From: Gnetum montanum | Taxonomy: Eukaryota; Streptophyta; Gnetopsida; Gnetales; Gnetaceae | DNA: 28,979 nucleotides | Direction: 5' to 3' | Assembly: GCA_015680685.1 (NCBI GenBank) | Contig: MNCI01004262.1 | Span: 1,015,192-1,044,170, forward strand | Shown: piece by piece, positions 19,566 through 28,708 of the stretch | Position numbering within the stretch: position 1 is the first letter of the stretch | How the letters are laid out: every line of letters begins with the position of its first letter | Program-made: the position numbers and the translations under genes | Notes under the pieces: model-generated | The model's input: the letters and a program-made list of their open reading frames with translations, nothing else | Told to the model about the DNA's origin: nothing | Database searches by the model: none

Positions 19566-19713
19566 ATTTTGGCACCACTTGTTTAAGATGTCTAAGAGGA
19601 GAACTTTGATGAACAAGAATCTAGCCTTGGAGGAAACTGATGCTACTTTAAGAGGGTTCTCCAAGCTATCATGGTCCTTTTTAAGAGAAGAACCTTCCAC
19701 CATCACTCCCTAG
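19566..19713 (+). other. Possible primer site and 41-codon frame
   Basis: After TATCA at 19561-19565 comes TTTTGGCACCACTTG, which loosely resembles the TGGCGCCGTTG primer site of Athila/Tat elements. An ATG frame at 19588-19713 follows (MSKRRTLMNKNLALEETDAT..., 41 codons). This could be an LTR-primer site-gag start in plus orientation. A similar arrangement with weak sequence likeness is seen near 27730-27790. Both assignments are tentative. Confidence 0.25.
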
Positions 19714-21190
19714 TACACAATTCACAATCATTTCTAAAGAAATTTTGCTATAAACTTGGGCATTTTGTTTGTGTTGGTTACAGTTGAATCTTGTAAAATT
19801 CCTACATTTGATTTAGTTCATATTCATGGGGTTTTAGTGTTTTTTTGGTGTTAGGATTCTACTATGCCTAGTTATAAATCTAGTTTTAGCCCTTTTTTTA
19901 TGCATTTTTTAGCTTTTCCCACGAAAAAGCAACATCATTTTTGTATTTTTTGTGAGGAAACGGTTATGATTTTCTATTTTTTTTTTTGTGGAGATAGGAT
20001 TGTAGTACTTTGTTTAATGGTTGAAATGGTGTTTGAACCATTAAATTTTGACTTATAATGAATTTTCTATGAATTTTTCTATAAGCCAATACACAAGGAT
20101 TTATACAATTTTTGCTATTTTTCATGTCACTTTCTATTTTTTTTTTTGCAAAAATAGATAATAATTTTTTTTTTCTGAAGTAATGGATTATTATTTAATC
20201 ATTTAAAATTTCAAATAATTCTGGAATCACTGAATTTGAATTTGTGGTTAATTTTTGGTGAATGTTTTCATGAGTTGGCGAAAAGTGAGATTTTTGGGTT
20301 TTATGGTTTTATCCTTGTGAAGATGAGCAACATTGGCACTTTGAAAACTTTTTTCCACCAGCATCTCAGATTCTTAAAAATTCTCAGAGGTGTTAGGAAG
20401 GGTTTGGAATTACTTTTAGTAAAATTAAATTTTTTTTGACATTTTTCATTAGTGATTGTTTTCTTTAGTTTTGTGTTGTTGTGCACTTTTTTGGTTGAAT
20501 TTGGTTATGGTTTTAAATTATTACAAAAATTTTTTCTAGGCTTAGGAATGTAGTATAGATGCCAATTTTTTTTGAATTTCATGCATACTTAGTTCCTATA
20601 CTAAGAAAAAAAATTTAGTTCTAATTTGTCACTTTCATTCTTATGCCTTGTACAATTGCATTTTTTATTGTTAAAACTACAAACTTCCATACCTATACAA
20701 ATAGGATTGGTTTTTTCTTTTCTATAGTTTTTTTTTAAATAGAAATGTTACAAGATTCTTGAATTTCCTTTCATGTTTTATTTTAGTTTTCAACAATCAC
20801 TTGAATTTTTCTAAAATTTTGGGCTAGCCTTCCTAGAGTTTTTACTACAACTAGTTTCACTATTTACTAGGATTTTGTAAAATTAAATTTGGGATTTTAT
20901 GACTATTGTAGTAGGTACAAGATATTTTTCATGGCTTCAATGTTTCTACATAAATAATTTTACATTTATTTATGCATATTTTACCATGAAACTGCTATTT
21001 ATTGTTAGTTGACTACTTGGTTCTTTTTGTTTTTTTAATGTGCAAATTAGTTATAATTTTGGTTATTATCTTGTCTTTGGTTCTAAGTGTTGAAAATTAT
21101 AAATTTTATTATTTGTCTTAAGTGGGGATATTGATACTAAGGTTTTAATAATTTTGGTTATTGGATAGTTATTCATTTTTTTTGTTATGA
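19714..21190. other. T-rich stretch without recognisable gene
   Basis: Plus-strand T-rich sequence with homopolymer runs of T. Short open frames (19864-20058 and 20236-20439 plus, 20301-20486 minus) have no recognisable domain. It has the composition of a plant intron or long leader and precedes the exon-like block at 21191. Confidence 0.45.
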
Positions 21191-22040
21191 TCATTTATGG
21201 TTTTAATGGTTGTTGCTGTTGTGCGCAAGGCCTTTTTGAAACCAATCTTGATGGTCATCAAGTTGGTGGGTTTGATTTGCCACATTCATGTACTAGGGTC
21301 TAACACCCCACCTACTGACATGGTCTTGAAGTGTGGCTCCTTATGGTTTTAGCCTAGGCCAAAGAAGTTCTTAGCCTTGTTACTCCAAAACTTTAGTGTG
21401 ATAGTGTGGTTACACTTGGTCTTGGAGACTGCTTCAGTGATTGTGGAGACCCTACTGTCCCATTCTACATGTATGATCATCAATTTTATTATTGAAAATC
21501 ATGCTAAGGATGAGCAACATGATAACAAGTAAAATGCGAGAACTTGTAAATTGTCCAAAATTTTGTACATGCTCGAGTTCATCCAATATATTGCTAATAG
21601 TACATTTCTTATTGGTTAGTGGATCAACACACCATTCTAGAACCCTCTTGGCATCATCTACCATTTGGAGGAGAAAGTGTAAAATTATGTTTTTATTGGT
21701 TCACTTTTAGTTTCTTTGGGTTATTTTGGTTTTTAGTATTTTTGTTTAAACATTATTATTCTTGTAGGTACAAGATTGATGCTCAAGGGTTGATCAAAAG
21801 TAACCAACTCTTACCTTAAGCCCAAATAAGATTGGATGTATTTATCAAAGGCTAAGTGGTAAGGTTCATTGTGATGGAGCAACTCAAAGGTGACTTTGGT
21901 AGATATACCATGCTTTATGCCAAAGCCTATAGTACGTGCTTGGCAAATGGGATGACCCATAGCTAGTGGGAAATTCCTAATTTTAGCATAGATATGCATA
22001 TTCCCCTTAGTATTCCTACATTTCCTTCATCTGAAAAGAC
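21191..22040 (+). pseudogene. Unrecognised gene relic, exons A and B
   Basis: Exon A (21191-21678) keeps one frame with three in-frame stops before its splice site. Readable pieces are TASVIVETLLSHST, MIINFIIENHAKDEQHDNK, SKILYMLEFIQYIANSTFLI and NPLGIIYHLEEKV. An 89-bp intron (21679-21767, GTAAAA to TTGTAG) then joins exactly in frame to exon B: the split codon GT|G gives Val, so HLEEKV continues into YKIDAQGLIKSNQLLP. Exon B has three stops and reads MEQLKGDFGRYTMLYAKAYS, ANGMTHS and WEIPNFSIDMHIPLSIPT. I do not recognise the protein. The T-rich intron and phase agreement suggest real exons. The opposite-strand frames here (21452-21664, 21811-21999) are probably shadows. Confidence 0.55.
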
Positions 22041-22267
22041 AAATAATAAATTTTTTTCTTGTTCATTTTATTCTTTTGTTATATTTTATTTTGATGCTAC
22101 GTCAACATTTTCATGGTTATAGACTTAGAGGCTATCTAGCCTTTTAAGTGTTTAAATGGTTTTATTGGTATCACTATAGATTTGATTTTGATTGGTTATA
22201 CTTGTTATAGTTTGATTTTGTGTGATGTGCCTATGCCTAAGCTAATTAGCCTTTTGTTATATTATAG

Positions 22268-23322
22268 GGGCTACCTCATTTCCAACATCATGTTGGTCAT
22301 TTTAGAATGCTCTGAGGAGTCTCTCACCCTTAGGTATGGTGATGTGGATTTGGCATAGTAGTGGTTCACAAGTAAGACACCTAGAAACATCCATGAAAAA
22401 ATCACTAATGTAGGTTTTCTAGATCTTTTCATGGGCCCCAATCGACCTATTCCTACCCATCAAGATGGTGAACATCATCGACTCCCTTGAAAAAGGAGTG
22501 AAGAAGTTCATCATCCAAATTCATGATGTGCTAGTAACCATGGCCATCAATGAATCTACCTTTAGTGACCTCTTCTACATCCCTTGTGAGGGCTTGAATA
22601 TTTTCACCAAAGTAGGTAAAGAGGTGGATCAATAAGATGAAGTGGAAGAATGGTTAGACACTTCTCGTGATCACAAGGAATTCTCTCTTAACTAGTTTCA
22701 AGTTGCAGAGGCTAGATAGACATATCCATTATTCTACACCCAAGTGTTCCCTAAGTTCTTTTCACAAGGAAAGATCATTGACATTGAGTAGACATGGACC
22801 ATGAGGAAGGTCCTTTTGAAGGATGCTTAAATTAAGTAGGTTGGTCATTTGTCTTCCAGGTTATGTGGGGAGATCCTTAAACTTCGGAATAATCTTATGA
22901 TGAAATGCCACATGCCCTATGCATTTTTCACAGCATATATAAGGAGGTTCATAGAATTCCTAGTGGTAAGGAAGGATGGACAATGTGTAAGCCAAGATCC
23001 ATCCCAACTCTCCAAGCCTTGGTTGAAACATGTTTATCCCACCATGTAGGCTCAGAATCCACTAGAGGACATCGAGGAGTTGCTATTTGTTACCATTAAG
23101 GAACTTAGTGGTAGGCATTATGCTTCCCTTGACATCATGGGGTTTAAGCCCCAAGTTGAACATGGCATCATTGAAAATGCAAAGATATTGTGTGGTAAAG
23201 CTAAAGGTGTAGCTAGACTAAATTGAAGAGGCCTATGTTTGAGAAAGAAACCTTAGTGATTGAGGAACCCTCCAAGAGAATATTTGTTGTTAAACTTAGC
23301 TAGGCATGTAACATGGTTGCAG
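22268..23322 (+). pseudogene. Unrecognised gene relic, exon C
   Basis: The largest exon, about 350 codons, starting after TATTATAG. It reads GYLISNIMLVILECSEESLT and NIHEKITNVGFLDLFMGPN, then shifts frame near 22440-22490 to NIIDSLEKGVKKFIIQIHDV, FSDLFYIPCEGLNIFTKVGK, YPLFYTQVFPKFFSQGKI, GHLSSRLCGEILKLRNNLMM, PYAFFTAYIRRFIEFLVV and LEDIEELLFVTIKELSGRHY. A second shift near 23224 leads to KRPMFEKETLVIEEPSKRIF and the donor at 23323. Many stops are TAG or TAA where Gln or Trp would fit, for example AEAR-stop-TYPLF. It has no motif of gag, protease, RT, integrase or a transposase that I know. It could be a host gene relic, a captured gene, or an extra ORF of a retroelement. Confidence 0.6.
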
Positions 23323-23434
23323 GTATTTTCTAGTTTGTTTTATGTTTTACATTTTTTATGTTTTTAGGTTATGTTTTTCTTTTTTGGTAACATGTGCTAA
23401 GTTATTCTATGTTTTGTTTTTGTTGGCCTTGTAG
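23323..23434 (+). other. GT-AG intron, 112 bp
   Basis: Starts GTATTTTCTAG after ATGGTTGCAG and ends GGCCTTGTAG before GCAAGCAA. It is strongly T-rich. Removing it joins GCA G to GC AAG, giving MVAGKQ, then a stop, then ELATQVVELEEK in one frame. Phase preservation makes chance unlikely. Confidence 0.7.
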
Positions 23435-23880
23435 GCAAGCAATAGGAATTGGCAACCCAAGTAGTAGAACTAGAGGAGAAAATGCATCACGAGGAGAGCT
23501 CCTACAACTACATTAGGATGAGGAATTATTTAATGTCATAGTGGATGATTTTGAAACTACATTTGACCGCTCGAAACTAGGTCAACCCCCTACTATGATT
23601 TTGAATGATGGTCCAAGTATATGTGCATTTTCTTTCATATGTTAGAGCTTTGTTGTTTTATGTTTAAGCTTGGTCTTAATCATTAGTTAATTATTATGCT
23701 TGTCATAGTTGCTAAGCCTTAGCCCACTAATCTAACCTCTACATTCCACATGAAGCCATGGGTAGACATCCTGATAAGAGGGAATTCATGAATGGGATGA
23801 TTGAGGACATGATCAATCAGTTGCAATAGATTTCTCTTGATGTCGATAGGAACTTTTCTTATCTTGAACTTTTAGTTTTT
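23435..23880 (+). pseudogene. Unrecognised gene relic, exons D and E
   Basis: Exon D (23435-23616) reads ELATQVVELEEKMHHEESSY, then after a frameshift DEELFNVIVDDFETTFDRSK and LGQPPTMILNDGP. A 92-bp T-rich intron (23617-23708, GTATAT to GTCATAG) follows. The split codon A|TT again continues open into AKP, stop, PTNLTSTFHMKPW. Exon E then shifts frame to RHPDKREFMNGMIEDMINQL, a stop, and ISLDVDRNFSYLE. The end of exon E is not fixed by a good donor. The acidic DEELFNVIVDD and short charged segments look protein-like but match no family I know. Confidence 0.5.
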
Positions 23881-23996
23881 TATTTTTTGTAGTTATATTA
23901 TTCTAGTTATCTTGTTTTTTTATTGTTCCATGGTTTTTTTTCCTTTATTATTTTTTCCATATGTCTTTCTGTGTTATTTTCATTGCCTAAAATTAG

Positions 23997-24780
23997 ATGG
24001 GATCCTAATTGTCCCATTGAGATTGATGCCTTTCCTAGCTTGCCCTCAAATATAGAGTATGTTCTATGAAAGTTATATGAAAGTGTCATTGAATGTGCAT
24101 TTTCATGCACTAAAACTCTATGGGAAATTCAATGTTCCAATGAGTTCCTATGGGAACAAGTTGTAGTGTTGGAAAGGAAAAACAAGAAGTTGGTTGAGGT
24201 GAATAGAGATCTCAAAGATCACAAGGAATTTGTGGAGGCCCAAATGATCAATAGGAGTTTCTTGAAAACTAAAAATATTGAATGGGAAAGGTACCAAAAT
24301 ACCATACATGGAAAGGGTTCCCTTGCTAGACAAGTTTCTAAGGAGAAACTACATATGGAACTACTAGTGCATAAGGCTAGGGAGTGGTGAGACTATAGTG
24401 CCTTGGTCCTAGAGTGGCACTATGCACAAAAAGATCATAATAAAAAGTATAAGGTTGAACATGAAACCTATATCAAGTTTTTGAAAAATAAGTCCACCAA
24501 ACATTGCAAGTTAGAGTTGTTTGTGTAGGGGATTGAAGCAGAAAGTATCTTCAAACTATTTGAAGGCTCTCTAACAATGGCTGATTCCCCGTCTTCTCAG
24601 GTCTCTACTACTTCATGGGAGGTGACTACTACTACATTTTCATGGAAGCCACTTGCATGGACCAAGATTGATGAAAGCAACATATTGACATGTATTAATC
24701 TTAGGGAGATGGACTAGGTCCACATGACTAAGGATAAAATCCCCCATCATTTGGAGGTTCTCCTTTGAAGCCTCCCACTA
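23997..24780 (+). pseudogene. Unrecognised gene relic, coiled-coil exon F
   Basis: One uninterrupted phase runs about 260 codons from the acceptor AAAATTAG, with five stops (24067, 24388, 24526, 24715, 24766) and no frameshift. It reads WDPNCPIEIDAFPSLPSNIE, LWEQVVVLERKNKKLVEVNR, DLKDHKEFVEAQMINRSF, SKEKLHMELLVHKAREW, HYAQKDHNKKYKVEHETYIK, then a Ser/Thr-rich part (MADSPSSQVSTTSWEVTTTT). The middle, about 130 residues rich in E, K, L and N, looks like a coiled coil. Exon E's splice phase to this exon could not be confirmed. Function is unknown; a structural or gag-like role is only a guess. Confidence 0.55.
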
Positions 24781-24911
24781 GAAGATATTGCACTAGAGTC
24801 CTTCCAATTTTCATATTCTATTCTATTTTGGCATGTTTTATTTTCATTTGATTTAATGTAATTTGATTTCATGTGTTGATTATTGATTAGACATATGTTA
24901 TTGTAGTATAG

Positions 24912-24986
24912 GTATTGAGCAACACTGCCAACCCTAGTGGCAATGATGTTGGAGATGCACCTCAACCTCCTATAGTGACACCTTAG
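24912..24986 (+). pseudogene. Possible terminal exon G
   Basis: After TTGTAGTATAG the frame reads VLSNTANPSGNDVGDAPQPP, IVTP and a TAG stop at 24984. Its Pro/Gly/Asp-rich composition suits a disordered C terminus. The donor of the preceding intron was not found with a matching phase, so the link to exon F is uncertain. Confidence 0.3.
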
Positions 24987-25308
24987 CACCATCAATTGGT
25001 TGTCTTTAGTCATTTCATTTGTAGTTGGTATTCATGTTGTTATGATGTTGTGGCTAGAGTTAGCCATGGATGTTTGAGAGACAATTTATTATTTTATGTA
25101 TTTTTAAACCTTTGTCACATTTATGATAAACATTTAGAGTATTATTATTTTTAAAATTTTTAATTTCATTTATATGTTTTGATGCTTAATTTTTTGTTCA
25201 TGTTATATGTTTTATGTTTTCATTCATGTTATAAATCTACATTGTTTAGATGTGTAAAATAGCCAAGCAACTAGGATGTGAGCTAGGTTGTAAACAAGTT
25301 ATAAGATA
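24987..25308. other. AT-rich stretch, nothing recognised
   Basis: AT-rich sequence between the gene relic and the minisatellite. It has TTTTATGT-type words and no ORF or repeat that I can support. It could include the relic's 3' untranslated region. Confidence 0.4.
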
Positions 25309-25682
25309 TTTGCTAGTTTTAGGCCATGGTGGGCCCCATGCAATTTGTTAGTTTTAGGCCATGGAAAAGCCTACAATTTTTCAATTTTAAGCCATAGTAG
25401 GTCCTCATTAAGTTAGTCTATTTTAGGCCTTAGTGAGCCATAGGTTTTACCAATTTTGGGCCATCGAAAGTCCCACATTTTGCCAGTTTTAGGCAATAGA
25501 AGGCCCTATGATTTGCCAGTTTTAGGCCATGTTGGACCCTCAATGAGTTTGCTAGTTTTAGTACTTAGTGGGCCATAGGTTTTGCTAGTTTTAGGCCATG
25601 GTAGGTGCTATGATTTTCTAGTTTTAGGCCATGGTGGACCCTATGTTTTTCCAATTTTAGGCCATGGCGGGCCCTATGTTTT
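25309..25682. repeat. About 34-bp minisatellite, 11 copies
   Basis: About eleven degenerate copies of a unit like TTTGCTAGTTTTAGGCCATG followed by GTGGGCCCYATG. Unit length varies from 32 to 36 bp. The GC-rich core GGCCATGGTGGGCCC contains the palindromes CCATGG and GGGCCC and stands out in this AT-rich region. Read on the minus strand, several units encode HGLKLA-like peptides, but there is no sustained frame. Confidence 0.92.
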
Positions 25683-26559
25683 GGAAAGAAAAGTCTTTGT
25701 CATTTTTAGATTTTAAAAATTTCTTGTGAGCTTTTAGGTTTAAAAGTTTTTATGGTATTTTTCACATTTTATGTTCTAAAATAAAAATTCCTAAAAGGTA
25801 AACTATAAATGAAAAGGAATCTTAGATTATGCATGAAGTAAAGTTAAATAATATAAAACAAAGTAAAGCAAAATGATGCATGCAAATGATATTTAAACTA
25901 GACTAAGAAGGCTATAGGAAAAGAAGGCTACATAGTCATAGGTACAAGGGTGAGTGAATTAACAGGGAATACATCAATTGCACAATTTTTTCCTAATCTT
26001 TGAGAGATTAGACAATGTGTATGGTCTACTTTGCATAATTTTGTCCTCTCTATTTTCTTTATTAACTATGTTGAAGGGAAGTTCTTCTCATGGTGCATTC
26101 ATAGGCCCATGATTATCGATTTTGGCCTTTCCTATTCTATCAAGCTTCTCACCTTTATGGTTAATAGTAGAAGCTTCTTCCTAAAACTCCACTTTGGATA
26201 CTTATTCAATGTTAGCATTGTTGATTGCCAAAGGAACTACACTATCACCATGGATGATTATTTCACCTCCCTCATAATGTAGGTGATTTTCTTGATGGAT
26301 TGGTGAGGAAATAACTCATAATTAAGCTAGGTGCAAGGCCTTCCCAGGATGAGATTGAATCATGGTGTTTCTTACACCATCAAGAAATTAATCATTCTAG
26401 GGAATTATTTCCCTACCATAAAGTCCAAAGAAATTAAGCCTTTTTTAGCAACTCAAGATTCATTGAAGGATTTGAGACTAGAAGTTGACATATATTACAT
26501 ATGCTCTATTAGGCCTAAATGTTCTATGATTGTATAAAGAATTTTATTGGTTGCTACTT
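25683..26559. other. Unassigned stretch with two plus frames
   Basis: The plus frames 26031-26282 (83 codons) and 26331-26537 (68 codons) are in the same phase but separated by stops. The minus strand of the first reads IIHGDSVVPLAINN and KGEKLDRIGKAKID, vaguely like the segment after a Tat protease, but not enough to call. No known domain is supported. AAAGTAAAG-type purine runs lie near 25840-25880. Confidence 0.3.
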
Positions 26560-27740
26560 GAAGCACCACCAAATTTCATGTTGGAACCTTTATTTCCCAG
26601 CTTGGGTTAAGGACTAATTGTAAATGTGGGATGTGTAGACCAAGAGCTACAATTTTGCATACTTTAGCTTTTTGGAGTGAAAAAATACTTTAAAATTTGT
26701 TATTTTCTTGCTTCCTAAGTATAAGAGGATGCCCCATGGCCATTTTTGGAATTAGAAGGGCTAAAAATGCCTTTGAATGGCTAAAATTGGTATTTCCATG
26801 GGTTTTGTTAAGGATAAAATGGCAACTAAACTTGAGAAATTTTTAGTAGTGACAATAACTATATTTTTAGTAGTCACAATAGCCAACGTAGTCACCACTA
26901 AGACCTAGCAGAAGTGCAATGTTGGGATTGTTGGAATTTCCATTTTTCCAATAATAGCCAATGTAGTCATCCCAAATCAACAATGGCTTGCATAGACAAA
27001 ATTCTTCACTAGGCATGACACTTTCTTATGGATTCCACCACTTTCATAGTTTCTAACTTTCTCCATATTTTTCACTACTTTTGCCATTTTTCATAAATAT
27101 TAGTATAGTTCACCAATGCTAGCATAGTAGGAATGTTGTTAGTGTAGTCAAAAAACTTCATTTACTATTTATACTAAAAAATGGATTTTGTCACTATAGC
27201 CCATTCTAAACTTACTATAAATGGCAACTACACTAACAATAGATGACCATTGACCATTACTAGTGTAGGGAAAGCACTACCAGTTTAGTCACAATAGTCT
27301 ATTTGTTATTCATTGTAAATAGATGGATTTTGTGGGTGCAGTCCATTCTTAATTTACCACAAATAGCAACTATGCTAATAATAGGTGACCAACTATGCTG
27401 GTAGTAGATGACCATTGCAACCCACAATTAACATTAATTTGTCAATAATCAATGGTAATTAATGATAGCCCCATAAATGGAAACCCTACCCTATAAAAAT
27501 CCAATGTTGACATCATTTTGGATTCCCAAATTTTTGGTATTTTCAAACTTTGGCATTTTTACAACCTTTACAATAGTAATTTTTGCACTTCCACAATTGT
27601 AAAAGTTCATTTGTAATCTTACTTGCACCTTTTGGTAATAGAAACTAGTACTACACTAGGCATAGAGACTCCCACATAGTTTCCATTGCTCCAAATAGTG
27701 AGAATGCATTTCCATAACCCCATTGTAGATCCTAGTAGAA
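26560..27740 (+). repeat. R3: inverted third copy of the R repeat
   Basis: The reverse complement of R2 (about 12370 down to 11500) matches this stretch. Examples are GAAGCACCACCAAATTTCAT at 26560, ATTGTAAATGTGGGATG then GAGCTACAATTTTGCAT, TGTTGGAATTTCCATTT at 26930, and CATTTACTATTT near 27160. It carries its own TATA box at 27492 in plus orientation. It is likely an LTR of a separate plus-oriented element. The left limit is where similarity to R2 fades, so the true LTR may start further left. Confidence 0.6.
27492..27499 (+). promoter_or_regulatory. TATA box in R3
   Basis: CCCTATAAAAATCC, aligned with CCTATAAAAGCC of R2 on the opposite strand. Transcription would run rightward into 27530 and beyond, toward the ORFs at 28085 and 28709. 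Confidence 0.6.
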
Positions 27741-28084
27741 ATTGATGTAAAGTTGTTGAAAGCTAGAGATAGGAAGAAACTAGATCATGTTGTTGCATTG
27801 AAACATAGCCTACCTTCTCCAATGGACTTCAAGGTCCTACCAGTAACTTCTAGTTCCTTTGGCATGAAATCTGTACTTTGTAAAGCTTATTCTTTATGTT
27901 TTATAAAGTTACTATTCATGTTGTACAAGTTTTTGTTCATGCTTCCATTTTAGCATTTGTTTTCATCTTTGGATTTGTAACAACTTCATTTCTTTTAACA
28001 TTTACATTTTCATTTCCAATTTTGTCAATGTTTATGTCTATGTTCTTGTTTTCCATTTTTTTTTTACATTTCATAAGTCCCTAG
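27741..28084 (+). other. Possible leader with 66-codon frame
   Basis: An ATG frame at 27753-27953 (MLKARDRKKLDHVVALKHSL...) follows the R3 LTR-like copy, then a T-rich stretch. Its position parallels the 41-codon frame at 19588, and both begin with a basic KR-rich segment. Neither is a recognised gag. Confidence 0.25.
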
Positions 28085-28558
28085 GTGATTGGTAAGACTA
28101 TCCAAGGTACCTTGAGTCCTATTCTCTGGAGGCCCTTGGGATTCAGGGTTAAAACTCTTTCAACACTTGGATCTTTTGATTTTTCCATTCTAGCAACCAA
28201 GATTTCTAGCTCCAATAGTTTTATGGCACTAGAAGGAGGACCTTTTCCCAAATTCTTGGTCATAAACTTATTTCATCCATCTTTTTCCAATACCAAGCCT
28301 ACTACATTTCTGTTCTTTCATTCCATCCTACCAATGTTGGCTGTAGTAGAGTTGGGTTTTGCTATCAATTTCCCATCTACTGCAAATTTTCCATATATTC
28401 CAACATCCATTTTGTTTGATGTCATTCCATTCAACATCATTCCATTTTATGTCATTTTATTCAATTCCATTCTATTTGAAATCATTCTATTCAATGTCAT
28501 TTCGTTTAACACTGTTCCATCTAATGTCATTCCTATTGTGACACCCATTTCTGTCTAA
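28085..28558 (+). CDS. Hypothetical 157-codon ORF with pentapeptide repeat
   Basis: The longest ATG-to-stop frame in the window. The N-terminal ~110 residues are Ser/Phe/Pro/Leu-rich (STLGSFDFSILATKISSSNS) without a known domain. The C-terminal ~45 residues are eight pentapeptides of the FNVIP type, encoded by a 15-bp tandem repeat. The opposite strand is also open over 28081-28263 and would read the repeat as WNDIE-type units, but with stops. The absence of stops on plus could be chance preserved by the repeat. Expression is unknown, and the strand of any true gene is uncertain. It lies about 590 bp downstream of the R3 TATA box. Confidence 0.3.
   Translation: MIGKTIQGTLSPILWRPLGFRVKTLSTLGSFDFSILATKISSSNSFMALEGGPFPKFLVINLFHPSFSNTKPTTFLFFHSILPMLAVVELGFAINFPSTANFPYIPTSILFDVIPFNIIPFYVILFNSILFEIILFNVISFNTVPSNVIPIVTPISV
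28415..28534. repeat. 15-bp tandem repeat, 8 copies
   Basis: TTTGATGTCATTCCA-like units with exact 15-bp period, at 28415, 28430, 28445, 28460, 28475, 28490, 28505 and 28520. Because 15 is a multiple of three it encodes a pentapeptide repeat in any frame: FNVIP on plus or WNDIE on minus. Confidence 0.92.
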
Positions 28559-28708
28559 TAGGTAAACCATATTTCCTTTTCTGCATTTTCACTACTTAGT
28601 AGCTATTTTCCACTGCCTTTCCATTTTTAACCAAATATGTTAGTAGGTTATCCTACTTATTACATTATTAGTAAAAATATTAAAATAGCTAAAACTATAG
28701 TTTTCACC
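28559..28708. other. Spacer, nothing recognised
   Basis: AT-rich sequence between the repeat-bearing ORF and the broken ORF at 28709. TTTTCACC precedes the ATG at 28709. No signal that I can support. Confidence 0.4.

Noticed and set aside
19980-20180. Poly-T runs as possible retrogene poly(A) tails
   Set aside because: Several similar T runs are scattered over 1.4 kb with no adjacent coding sequence or target duplication, so they look like general T-richness.
24747-25013. 88-codon minus frame
   Set aside because: Opposite to the exon F/G relic, with no recognised motif and low-complexity flanks.
28081-28263. 60-codon minus frame opposite the 157-codon ORF
   Set aside because: It is protein-like in places (LLELEILVARMEKSKD), but short and without a domain. 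Kept only as a caution that the strand of the 28085-28558 ORF is uncertain.
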